6,032 nucleotides of DNA from CAYPHJ01 sp964410485 (GCA_964410485.1 CAYPHJ010000179.1:1-6032), one strand, 5' to 3'. Shown: positions 1 through 5,978, counted from the stretch's first letter. Numbers and translations are program-made. Notes: a model not told the origin generated them from the sequence alone.

Positions 1-293
1 ATAAGCTCCTTCAACGAGGCGTCAATGGTGTCCAGGCGCTGGACGTGCGGACCGCCAGCCAGATGTTCGACGATTTCGTCAAGATCATCCACCTTTACAC
101 TGGCATACCAGTTTTTCTCCGGGTACAGGACGATATTGGGTCCCTCCTGGCAAGCGCCAAAACACATGTAAGGTTTCACTTCCACATTGCTCAGCCCCTT
201 AGCGGCCACGCGATTTTGCAGCTCTGACATCAGTTGCTCGGCCCCTCTCGTTTTACAATCTACATTCTGGCAGACGAGACAAATTTGTTTCAC
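1..293 (-). CDS. Thioredoxin-like [2Fe-2S] ferredoxin, 3' end cut by window edge
   Basis: This gene enters at the left edge; its first 97 residues are visible and the stop lies outside the window. The protein starts (M)KQICLVCQNVDC and has a C8-x4-C13 pair, then C44-x3-C48 in the context YMCFGACQEGPN. That four-cysteine pattern is typical of thioredoxin-fold [2Fe-2S] ferredoxins, related to the NuoE/HoxE domain and the Aquifex/Clostridium type, which are soluble cytoplasmic electron carriers. The start is GTG at 293, chosen because GAGGAG lies five bases upstream and the conserved N-terminal strand begins immediately. The gene sits 51 bp downstream of the BoxB-like oxygenase on the same strand, with no terminator between, so the two are probably co-transcribed. 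I infer that it donates electrons to that oxygenase. The family assignment is firm; the partner is inference. Confidence 0.85.
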   Translation of the reverse strand, partial: MKQICLVCQNVDCKTRGAEQLMSELQNRVAAKGLSNVEVKPYMCFGACQEGPNIVLYPEKNWYASVKVDDLDEIVEHLAGGPHVQRLDTIDASLKEL

Positions 294-297
294 TGTT

Positions 298-304
298 TCT
301 CCTC
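298..304 (-). promoter_or_regulatory. Shine-Dalgarno site of the ferredoxin gene
   Basis: On the minus strand the bases read GAGGAGA directly ahead of AACA-GTG. This is a strong ribosome-binding site, and it is the main reason for accepting a GTG start for the ferredoxin. It lies in the 51-bp gap after the oxygenase stop codon. Confidence 0.75.
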
Positions 305-344
305 ACTTCTACTGTTGTCATCAAGGCGAGGGGGAGCGTTCTCT

Positions 345-1451
345 TCAGTTCAGTTGCATCTGCAGTACCCAGTCTTTCTCCTCGAAAATCTCATTCAGCC
401 GTTGTTCATCCTCTCGTGTAGGTAACACTTCACCAGCGTGCTTGCGGTATGCCTCCGCCGTTAAGGGTTCGCCTTTAACGCTGTACAGTTTATCCGCGTA
501 TTCACCGATGGAACGATTGAACTTGAGGTCGGGGGCATACAGTTTCGGCTGGTCCTCCGGAACAAACCGATTTAAAGCATCAATGAGTTTTTGCGACTCG
601 GCCATGTAATGCTCACGCGCAAGGTCATTCAATCGGTTCTTTTCGGCCGGGATTTGCGCCTCATGTTCATCATAGCGACCCTTTAGTCCCCATACGTAAG
701 CCCAATGGGCCGATGACGAATGGTCAGTCCCAAAGAGATCATACGCTGTCGATAACCATTTGTTAAAGTATTTCTGTACCAGCGGGACAGGCACTTTTCC
801 CGCTCGCAGGATGCGTGTCAGCCCTGCATTGCCGGTAAACATATGAAAAAACTCCTCCTTCAGCATGGCGGCAACGCTCTGCGCCAATGGGGCAAAGGCT
901 GAATGGCTGAGCATCGTCAGTTGGTACTTACCGTCGCGATCGACAAACTGCGTGTAGGTGAAAAAATCAAGCCAGTTATTGACGGGAGCGTTGAACGATC
1001 CGAGTAAACGCTCACCCTTGAAAGCCCGTCGTTCGAGAAGTTTTCTCGCTTCCAGCTTCCCGGAATCGCCAAAATAGGTAACCAACAGATAACACATTTG
1101 CCAGCCGTGCCGCATCTCCTCGCTATTAACGCGAATCAACGCCTGGCGATCATAGTCCGTTGGCGCCGTGTCGAGTAGATCCTTCTGTTGTTCGACCGAG
1201 GCGAACTCTGTATCCCCTTGATACACAATCAGGTTCAAGAGGGCGTCGCGAATGGATTGGTTGGGAATTTCAGCAACTCGTTCCCATTTGCGCCGACCCG
1301 TGAAGTCGCCGAATTCTATCTCTGGAGAGTGCAGCTCGCCCAATTTGGTTTCGAATTTGTAGTCTCCCAATAAAACCGCGTCATAGCCAATGTCGTTCTG
1401 CCAATCACGAAAATATTCGACCCAGTCATCAAAGGTTGAAATGGTTGCCAT
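345..1451 (-). CDS. BoxB-like ferritin-fold di-iron oxygenase (benzoyl-CoA 2,3-epoxidase / PaaA superfamily)
   Basis: This 368-residue protein resembles the oxygenase subunit BoxB of benzoyl-CoA 2,3-epoxidase, from the phenylacetate-CoA oxygenase family. Recognisable blocks are VYQGDTEFASVEQQ (76-89), NSEEMRHGW (109-117), LLERRAFKG (138-146), FVDRDGKYQL (169-178) and LKEEFFHMFTG (197-207). Probable iron ligands are E82, the E112-x-x-H115 motif, D173 (or D171) and the E200-x-x-H203 motif, so the di-iron site looks complete. Such enzymes use O2 to epoxidise or hydroxylate a CoA-activated aromatic acid in the cytoplasm. BoxB is about 470 residues as I recall it. This protein lacks the last part of that enzyme and stops soon after the FNRSIGEYAD block (311-320). 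ATG at 1451 is set by GGAGGT five bases upstream. The true substrate is unknown; a CoA thioester is the family expectation. Confidence 0.8.
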   Translation of the reverse strand: MATISTFDDWVEYFRDWQNDIGYDAVLLGDYKFETKLGELHSPEIEFGDFTGRRKWERVAEIPNQSIRDALLNLIVYQGDTEFASVEQQKDLLDTAPTDYDRQALIRVNSEEMRHGWQMCYLLVTYFGDSGKLEARKLLERRAFKGERLLGSFNAPVNNWLDFFTYTQFVDRDGKYQLTMLSHSAFAPLAQSVAAMLKEEFFHMFTGNAGLTRILRAGKVPVPLVQKYFNKWLSTAYDLFGTDHSSSAHWAYVWGLKGRYDEHEAQIPAEKNRLNDLAREHYMAESQKLIDALNRFVPEDQPKLYAPDLKFNRSIGEYADKLYSVKGEPLTAEAYRKHAGEVLPTREDEQRLNEIFEEKDWVLQMQLN

Positions 1452-1456
1452 GAGTT

Positions 1457-1462
1457 ACCTCC
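1457..1462 (-). promoter_or_regulatory. Shine-Dalgarno site of the BoxB-like gene
   Basis: GGAGGT on the minus strand, five bases before the ATG at 1451. It is a near-perfect ribosome-binding site and fixes the start codon. It lies immediately downstream of the 24-bp palindrome, so any leader is very short. Confidence 0.75.
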
Positions 1463-1466
1463 AGCT

Positions 1467-1490
1467 ATGTTCGAACGATCGTTCGAACAT
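1467..1490. promoter_or_regulatory. Perfect 24-bp palindromic operator, TetR-type candidate
   Basis: ATGTTCGAACGA is followed directly by its exact reverse complement, giving 24 bp with no mismatch and no spacer. Each arm also contains the small palindrome TTCGAA. It lies 15 bp upstream of the BoxB-like start codon and just downstream of a candidate -10 element, so a bound protein would cover the transcription start. A central GAACGATCGTTC core flanked by symmetric arms is a common style for TetR/AcrR-family operators, and such repressors often control acyl-CoA and aromatic-acid genes. No regulator gene lies in the window. It is not a terminator: there is no U-tract and the arms meet without a loop. 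Confidence 0.65.
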
Positions 1491-1492
1491 TT

Positions 1493-1521
1493 AAACTACC
1501 TCAGAGCACTCGACAAATCAA
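1493..1521 (-). promoter_or_regulatory. Candidate sigma70-type promoter of the oxygenase-ferredoxin operon
   Basis: On the minus strand TTGATT (1516-1521) is separated by exactly 17 bp from TAGTTT (1493-1498). The -35 matches consensus at four of six positions and the -10 at three of six. The predicted start of transcription is near 1486, inside the palindrome. The weak -10 fits a promoter that is normally controlled, but the assignment rests on spacing and context rather than strong hexamers. Confidence 0.45.
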
Positions 1522-1543
1522 CCCCGGCCAGACGCGGTACGAT

Positions 1544-3949
1544 TCAGTGATACATTTCTATAATTTCAACCATCCCGAGCTCGCGCATTTGTTCGAACAA
1601 ATACTTTTTAATTTCCCCTACCGTATCCATCTGCAGGACGATTTCACACGCGGCCTTTGCCACCTGATAAGTGACACTGCGAATCATCTTTTTAACGACC
1701 GGAATGTAAATGGAACCCATGCTGAACTCTTCGAGACCCATGCCGAGCAGTAGCATCGCGCACAGGGGATCGCCCGCCATTTCTCCACACATGCCAACCC
1801 GCTTACCCTTACGTTTTCCTGCCTCGATCGTCGACTTGAGCGCCGCCAAAACTGCGGGGTGGAGCGGCTCGTAAAGATTTGCGACTTTCCTGTTGCTTCT
1901 ATCCACCGCGAGTATGTATTGGATGAGATCATTCGTGCCGATACTTAGAAAATCGACCTCTCGCACGAAACGATCAGCCAACTGTACCGCAGAGGGGACT
2001 TCCACCATCACACCGAGTTCGATATGCGGATCAGACGGCGTGTTCTCGCGTGCCAGCTCTTCCTTGGCCTCGGACAGCAATTCCTTGGCCTTCACGATCT
2101 CTTCAAGGCTTGAGACCATCGGTAAAAGCAGCCGCACCCGGCCCAATGCACCCGCTCGCAGGATCGCTCGCAGCTGGGTTTTAAAAATCTCCTCGACTTC
2201 AAGCGAGATCCGAATTGAGCGCCAGCCAAGGACCGGGTTTGGCTCTCTGGCGACGCTGCGCATATACGGCGGATACTTATCCGCACCTATATCTAAAGTC
2301 CGGATGGTCACCGGTTTTCCGGCCATGTTTTCCACAACTCGTTTGTAAAGCGCGTACTGTTCCTCTTCACTAGGAAAATCGCGATGAGCCAAAAAAGGAA
2401 CTTCAGTCCGGTAAAGACCGATGCCCTGTGCGCCACGCAAATGGGCGAAGGCCACGTCGCTGAGCAGACCGATGTTCGCGTATAACGTCACGCGATGACC
2501 GTCGATTGTCTCCGCGGGCAAGTCCCTGATCTCCTCCAGCTCGCGGCTCAACTCGAGGTAGTCCTTTTCCAACCGGTCATATTCCCGAATGATTTCCTGG
2601 CCCGGGTTGACGTAGACAACTCCCGAGTTTCCATCCACGATCATTGGGTCGTCCGTATGCACCGCATCCCGCACTCCGATGACGCCAACCACCGTTGGAA
2701 TCTCGAATGATTTCGCCAAAATCGAGGCGTGAGAGGTCACGCCGCCCGTGGCCAGCACGATGCCTTTGAACCGATCTCCTTCCAGCACACTCAAATCAGC
2801 GGCCGAGAGGTCCTCGGCTACGAGGACCGCGTCCGTTGGTATATGTAATGGCTGGTCGGGAGCGCCGGACAGATTTTCCAGTAATCGCTCCGCCGCATCC
2901 TTTACGTCAGTGGTTCTCTCGCGCAGATACTCATCCTGTATCTGCGAGATCGACTGCAGGTACTGCTCGAACACGACTTTGACCGCGTACTCGGCGACGA
3001 ACCCGTCCTTGCGAATGTGGTTCTCGATTTGCTGTATGATAGCAGGGTCTTCGAGAATGAGGCGGTAGACGTCAAAAATCCCGCTTTCTTCTTTCGGAAT
3101 CAAACTGCTCATCCGCTGTTTGACTACGTTGATTTGTTCGATTCCGCGTTCTACTGCGCCGCGAAAACGTTCAATCTCGTGCGCACGATTCCGAACCCTT
3201 TTTTTATCGATCGCGCTCAGTTCCATGCGCGGCTGCAGCACATAAGCACGGCCGCGCCCAAAGCCCGGAGAGGCGGCCAGTCCCGTAAACCGGCTGCGTG
3301 CCTTAAGTCGAACTTTGGTTAGTTTTTCCCGCCTCTGCCCCTCATAGGAGCGCAGCTTGCGCAGAGCGTCGACAAGGCGCTTTTCGTACTCTTTGCGCTC
3401 TCGTTCTGTGTCACGCAGGGATTCAAGCAGGCGGGCTTGAATGACGATGCTCGATACTTGACCGGAAATTGCTGTCAAGAGACGGATTTCATCGCGGGAA
3501 AATTGCCGGCGGCGCGAGGTTTGCACGACCAGCACCCCAAGCGGGCGTTTACTCTCGATGAGCGGGACCCCGAGAAACGAATGAAAGCGCTCTTCGCCGG
3601 TCTCGGGAAAATATTTGTAGCGCGGGTGGGCCAGAGCATCGGTCACCATGACCGGTTTCATACGCTCGATGACCAGGCCAGTCAGTCCCTCGTTAATCCC
3701 CATGGAAACCTTACCAATCGACTCTCGGTCCAGGCCCACCGTCGCAAGCAACGTCAGACGTTGGGTCAAACGGTCCAAAATATAGAGCGAGCACACTTCC
3801 GTCTGGGTGCGCTCCGCGACGATCCCAACAATGCTATTGAGGGTCTCCTGAAGATCGTGAGAGTGGCTGATTAGAGCCCTGATATCTTCCAGAATGGTTA
3901 AGTGCGGATAACGTCTGTGGTTGGCTTTATGAGGTTTTGCCATGGACAC
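1544..3949 (-). CDS. ptsP: PtsP: GAF-domain phosphoenolpyruvate-protein phosphotransferase (enzyme I-Ntr)
   Basis: This 801-residue protein is enzyme I of the nitrogen PTS, which takes phosphate from phosphoenolpyruvate and passes it to an HPr-like carrier in the cytoplasm. An N-terminal GAF sensor domain (about 15-175) is followed by a charged coiled-coil linker (about 175-215), the HPr-binding and swivelling domains (about 220-450), and the PEP-binding TIM barrel (about 470-765). Catalytic features are intact: phospho-accepting H407 in GGVTSHASILA, R514 in GLYRTE, R550 in IRTLDIGADK, the metal ligands E650 and D674 in SIGTNDLIQY, and C721 in GMCGEMAGD. The start is GTG 3949 or ATG 3943. The only good Shine-Dalgarno (AAGGAG, 3970-3975) is about 20 bp away, and it overlaps a possible -10 (TATAAG, 3973-3978). 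No partner PTS genes are in view, so the regulatory target cannot be named. A remote Shine-Dalgarno makes the exact start uncertain. Confidence 0.93.
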   Translation of the reverse strand: MSMAKPHKANHRRYPHLTILEDIRALISHSHDLQETLNSIVGIVAERTQTEVCSLYILDRLTQRLTLLATVGLDRESIGKVSMGINEGLTGLVIERMKPVMVTDALAHPRYKYFPETGEERFHSFLGVPLIESKRPLGVLVVQTSRRRQFSRDEIRLLTAISGQVSSIVIQARLLESLRDTERERKEYEKRLVDALRKLRSYEGQRREKLTKVRLKARSRFTGLAASPGFGRGRAYVLQPRMELSAIDKKRVRNRAHEIERFRGAVERGIEQINVVKQRMSSLIPKEESGIFDVYRLILEDPAIIQQIENHIRKDGFVAEYAVKVVFEQYLQSISQIQDEYLRERTTDVKDAAERLLENLSGAPDQPLHIPTDAVLVAEDLSAADLSVLEGDRFKGIVLATGGVTSHASILAKSFEIPTVVGVIGVRDAVHTDDPMIVDGNSGVVYVNPGQEIIREYDRLEKDYLELSRELEEIRDLPAETIDGHRVTLYANIGLLSDVAFAHLRGAQGIGLYRTEVPFLAHRDFPSEEEQYALYKRVVENMAGKPVTIRTLDIGADKYPPYMRSVAREPNPVLGWRSIRISLEVEEIFKTQLRAILRAGALGRVRLLLPMVSSLEEIVKAKELLSEAKEELARENTPSDPHIELGVMVEVPSAVQLADRFVREVDFLSIGTNDLIQYILAVDRSNRKVANLYEPLHPAVLAALKSTIEAGKRKGKRVGMCGEMAGDPLCAMLLLGMGLEEFSMGSIYIPVVKKMIRSVTYQVAKAACEIVLQMDTVGEIKKYLFEQMRELGMVEIIEMYH
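1587..1602. repeat. 16-bp perfect palindrome inside the 3' end of ptsP, sharing the operator half-site
   Basis: ATTTGTTCGAACAAAT is its own reverse complement. Its TGTTCGAAC stretch also occurs in the left arm of the 24-bp operator, and by symmetry in the right arm. The centres of the two palindromes are 116 bp apart, close to eleven helical turns. It lies in codons for Leu-Phe-Glu-Gln near the PtsP C-terminus, so protein coding alone could explain it. A role as an auxiliary operator is a guess. Confidence 0.35.
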
Positions 3950-4079
3950 ATCTATTTCAAAAAAGCGTTCTCCTTATAAAACACAAATTCCGCCTTTTAT
4001 CTAGGAGGCGCACCGGGATCAGCGGGCTCCTCTGCTACGTTGCCGCGCACTTTGCCTGCGTTTATGTTATAGTTTCGCC
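3950..4079. other. Divergent intergenic region between ptsP and the VOC gene
   Basis: This 130-bp region carries the starts of two genes that read away from each other. The right end holds the extended -10 of the VOC gene. The left end holds AAGGAG (3970-3975, minus strand) and the A/T-rich leader of ptsP. A loose inverted repeat, AGGAG (4003-4007) with CTCCT (4027-4031), is too short and widely looped to call a regulatory structure. No small gene with a credible start was found. Confidence 0.6.
4065..4073 (+). promoter_or_regulatory. Extended -10 promoter of the VOC gene
   Basis: TGTTATAGT matches the extended -10 pattern TGn-TATAAT, with five of six hexamer bases. No -35 hexamer is visible at the right spacing, which extended -10 promoters tolerate. 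The hexamer ends at 4073, so the usual spacing puts the first transcribed base at about 4080, which is the A of the ATG. The transcript would then be leaderless, and no Shine-Dalgarno is present. Confidence 0.5.
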
Positions 4080-4490
4080 ATGGCTTCAGTTGCTGGCATT
4101 AAAGGCATGCGTCATATTGCGCTCAAGGTTAAGGACGTTGCCCGCTCAAAGGCGTTTTATCAGCAGATCTTTGGTATGGACGTCGTCTGGCAGCCGGATC
4201 CCCTGAACGTTTACCTTTCCTCCGGTTGGGAAAACATTGCCCTACACCAAGTATCAGATGAGGCAGCGGCTGCTCCGCCGGGACAGCAGCTTGATCACCT
4301 GGGATTTGTTGTCGACAGTATAGACCGCGTGAAAGAATTGGAAGAAGTATTTCGTGCGCAGGGGGTGAGCATCGTTCATCTCTTCAAGATTCATCGTGAT
4401 GGCAGCGCCTCTTTTTACTGTGCCGACCCGGACGGCATTGTCATTCAGTTGCTCTATGAACCTCATCTTAGCGGACAGAGGATCGCGTAG
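4080..4490 (+). CDS. VOC superfamily protein (glyoxalase/bleomycin-resistance fold)
   Basis: This 136-residue protein has two beta-alpha-beta-beta-beta modules. The first begins GMRHIALKVKDVARSKAFY (9-27) and the second LDHLGFVVDSIDRVKELE (71-88), ending FYCADPDGIVIQLLYEP (112-128). The likely metal-binding set is H12, H56, H73 and Q123; the last is usually Glu in related enzymes. Members of this superfamily are soluble metal-dependent lyases, isomerases, dioxygenases or thiol transferases, and the fold alone does not give the reaction. The length is normal for a single-domain member. ATG 4080 is the natural start because the first beta-strand follows directly. No ribosome-binding site precedes it, which agrees with the leaderless promoter arrangement. 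It diverges from ptsP and converges on the aldolase, so it is probably transcribed alone. Confidence 0.85.
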   Translation: MASVAGIKGMRHIALKVKDVARSKAFYQQIFGMDVVWQPDPLNVYLSSGWENIALHQVSDEAAAAPPGQQLDHLGFVVDSIDRVKELEEVFRAQGVSIVHLFKIHRDGSASFYCADPDGIVIQLLYEPHLSGQRIA

Positions 4491-4520
4491 CGTTGGATTT
4501 CGTGGCTTCAGGGCTGCTTT
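4491..4520. other. Convergent gap between the VOC and aldolase genes
   Basis: Only 30 bp separate the two convergent stop codons. No GC-rich hairpin followed by a T-tract is visible in either direction, so a rho-independent terminator is not supported here. Transcripts may overlap at their 3' ends or be ended by Rho. Confidence 0.5.
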
Positions 4521-5117
4521 TCACAACTTTTCCTTACGCCCGTCGTTCCGCTCAACCGCTGAGGGGTTCGTGCGCTCTATGACCAGCTGACAACGTACTG
4601 CCTCTTGGAGCAGGTCGGTTAAAAGAAACGCTTCCTGGAAGTTCGTGCCAATGGCCACCGTCCCGTGTCCCTTGAGAATGACCACCGGACCATGGGTCAG
4701 CGCTTCGACAACCATCCCGGGACGGGTTACTGTGGGCGTGGTCTGGGCGACAATTGGCACTTCGCCGAAGGTATACTTTTCTTCGTAGCTAACCGGCGCA
4801 AACTTGTCGTGGGTTAACGAAAACGCGATAACCAGTGCCGGATGCGCATGGATGACTACCCCGGCGTCCGTGCCCTGGTAAACGGCCAGATGCAAGGGGG
4901 TTTCACTGGAAGCGTGCCGGTTTTTGCTCTTTGGTCGCCCATCCCGGCTGACCCGTGCCAGGTTTTTGGTCGTAAGAAAGCCCAAAGCTGCATGTCGCCC
5001 CGTTATCAGAAACTCGTCCGTGTTCAGCCGGCAACTAAGATTCCCGCCCCAACCGCTCACCAGCCGCCGCTCGAACAGTAGCTTTCCGCAATGGATCAGT
5101 TCTTCAGCCAGGCTCAT
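4521..5117 (-). CDS. Class II aldolase/adducin family protein (FucA-like)
   Basis: This 198-residue protein belongs to the zinc-dependent class II sugar-phosphate aldolase family. Visible motifs are WGGNLSCR (23-30), SSETPLHLAVY (70-80) with probable catalytic E72, IHAHP (89-93) with zinc ligands H90 and H92, and KGHGTV (149-154) with zinc ligand H151. The family includes L-fuculose-phosphate and L-ribulose-phosphate enzymes and methylthioribulose-phosphate dehydratase. The loop that usually reads T-P-S/T-G, which helps hold substrate phosphate, reads TGRH (39-42) here. The C-terminus is short and lacks the tyrosine-bearing tail of FucA. ATG 5117 is the only usual start codon after the in-frame stop upstream; its Shine-Dalgarno is weak. 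It lies 73 bp downstream of the nucleoside phosphorylase, on the same strand, with no terminator between. The substrate is unknown. Confidence 0.82.
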   Translation of the reverse strand: MSLAEELIHCGKLLFERRLVSGWGGNLSCRLNTDEFLITGRHAALGFLTTKNLARVSRDGRPKSKNRHASSETPLHLAVYQGTDAGVVIHAHPALVIAFSLTHDKFAPVSYEEKYTFGEVPIVAQTTPTVTRPGMVVEALTHGPVVILKGHGTVAIGTNFQEAFLLTDLLQEAVRCQLVIERTNPSAVERNDGRKEKL

Positions 5118-5190
5118 GACAGCACATCTCGCTTTGATCTACACTCTCGAACCGGATTCGACCGCCATCGTGCGTGGTTCTTCACAGGCA

Positions 5191-5928
5191 TCAGAGATAG
5201 CGCAAAGCTTGTTGCGCTACCTGGAGCATCTTCGCCTCCGCGGCCACAAACGCCGGATCGCGAAAGCCGTATTTCCCGTAGAGGCATTCATCGGAGACGG
5301 TAAGGATGGCACCCGCTTTCTTCTGCCGTAGCTGAGCGACCGTGAGAAAGCTCGAGCTAACCATGTCGATGGCAGCTACGTTCTGCTGATTAAGCTGCTC
5401 GATCAGTTCGGGCGTCTCTTCGAACAGTGCATCGGTCGTGAAAATCCATCCGGCATGGAATGCAAAACCCAAGCCTTCAGCCGCCTTTGTAAGCGCGTTA
5501 ACGACATCCGGATGGGCCACGGCAGCAAAGCTTTTGGGAACGTAGTAATCCGTGGTGCCTTCTCCCCGGATCGCCCCGGTGACAATGACCAGATCACCGA
5601 TCTTCACCCGCTCCTGCAAGGATCCGCAGCTGCCCACGCGTATTAACCACTCAGCGCCGGCGGCGCAGAGGATTTCACTTATCATGGCGGTGTCCGGCGC
5701 AAAACGGCCACCGTTCCCAACCGTGACTCGTTTGCCGTCCAGAGTACCCGTGTACATCTCATAATCGAGAAAGGTAAAATTTTTGGCTGGTTTTTCCAAC
5801 GCAGCGAGCAGCTTCTGACTCCTTTCTCTAGGCCCGGGCACAAGCGCGTAGGGACCCAGCGAATCATCTTTGAGCCCGAGCACGGAAAGCATTCGCTTCG
5901 GCGTGAAGTGAGGTTCTTTAACCCTCAT
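5191..5928 (-). CDS. Nucleoside phosphorylase (PNP/UDP family), divergent active site
   Basis: This 245-residue protein belongs to the purine nucleoside/uridine phosphorylase family, which splits nucleosides with phosphate to give a base and (deoxy)ribose 1-phosphate. Recognised blocks are YALVPGPRERSQKL (27-40), IRVGSCGSLQ (96-105, with R97 expected to bind phosphate), RGEGTTDYYVP (121-131), TTDALFEETPE (164-174), AAIDMVSSSFLTVA (185-198) and TVSDE (210-214). D213 resembles the base-binding Asp of purine-type members. Oddities: the ribose-binding M-E pair is M189-V190, the usual PGDP loop is PGPR, and the glycine loop reads GNGGRFAPD (71-79). ATG 5928 is the first usual start after an in-frame stop 24 bp upstream; no Shine-Dalgarno is seen. 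M13 is an alternative start. It probably leads a two-gene unit with the aldolase. Base specificity cannot be set from sequence. Confidence 0.8.
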   Translation of the reverse strand: MRVKEPHFTPKRMLSVLGLKDDSLGPYALVPGPRERSQKLLAALEKPAKNFTFLDYEMYTGTLDGKRVTVGNGGRFAPDTAMISEILCAAGAEWLIRVGSCGSLQERVKIGDLVIVTGAIRGEGTTDYYVPKSFAAVAHPDVVNALTKAAEGLGFAFHAGWIFTTDALFEETPELIEQLNQQNVAAIDMVSSSFLTVAQLRQKKAGAILTVSDECLYGKYGFRDPAFVAAEAKMLQVAQQALRYL

Positions 5929-5978
5929 GGAATTGTAGAAAAGCTCGTATCACCCGCTCCGGATAGGGGTTTTGCTTC

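Noticed and set aside
294..344. Possible terminator or separate promoter between the oxygenase and ferredoxin genes
   Set aside because: No hairpin with T-tract and no promoter hexamers are visible; the gap holds only the ferredoxin ribosome-binding site.
187..609. Open plus-strand frame of 140 codons opposite the oxygenase and ferredoxin genes
   Set aside because: It lies antisense to two well-supported genes, has Ser/Cys-rich composition typical of a shadow frame, and matches no family I know.
1684..1932. Second minus-strand frame inside ptsP
   Set aside because: It is an out-of-frame reading of conserved enzyme I codons; no ribosome-binding site or recognisable domain.
3437..3874. Open plus-strand frame of 145 codons opposite the ptsP GAF domain
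   Set aside because: It is fully antisense to conserved GAF sequence and has no credible start signal.
4003..4031. Inverted repeat AGGAG / CTCCT upstream of ptsP
   Set aside because: The stem is five pairs with a loop of about 19 bases and no T-tract; chance is sufficient.
5118..5190. TCGAATCCGGTTCGA in the phosphorylase-aldolase gap, recalling a tRNA T-arm in a 73-bp spacer
   Set aside because: The acceptor and anticodon stems cannot be formed and the T-arm stem does not pair. At most it is a small 5-bp hairpin.
5932..5937. TACAAT on the minus strand before the phosphorylase as a -10 element
   Set aside because: It would start transcription inside the ATG codon and has no -35 partner or TG extension, so it does not fit the assigned start.
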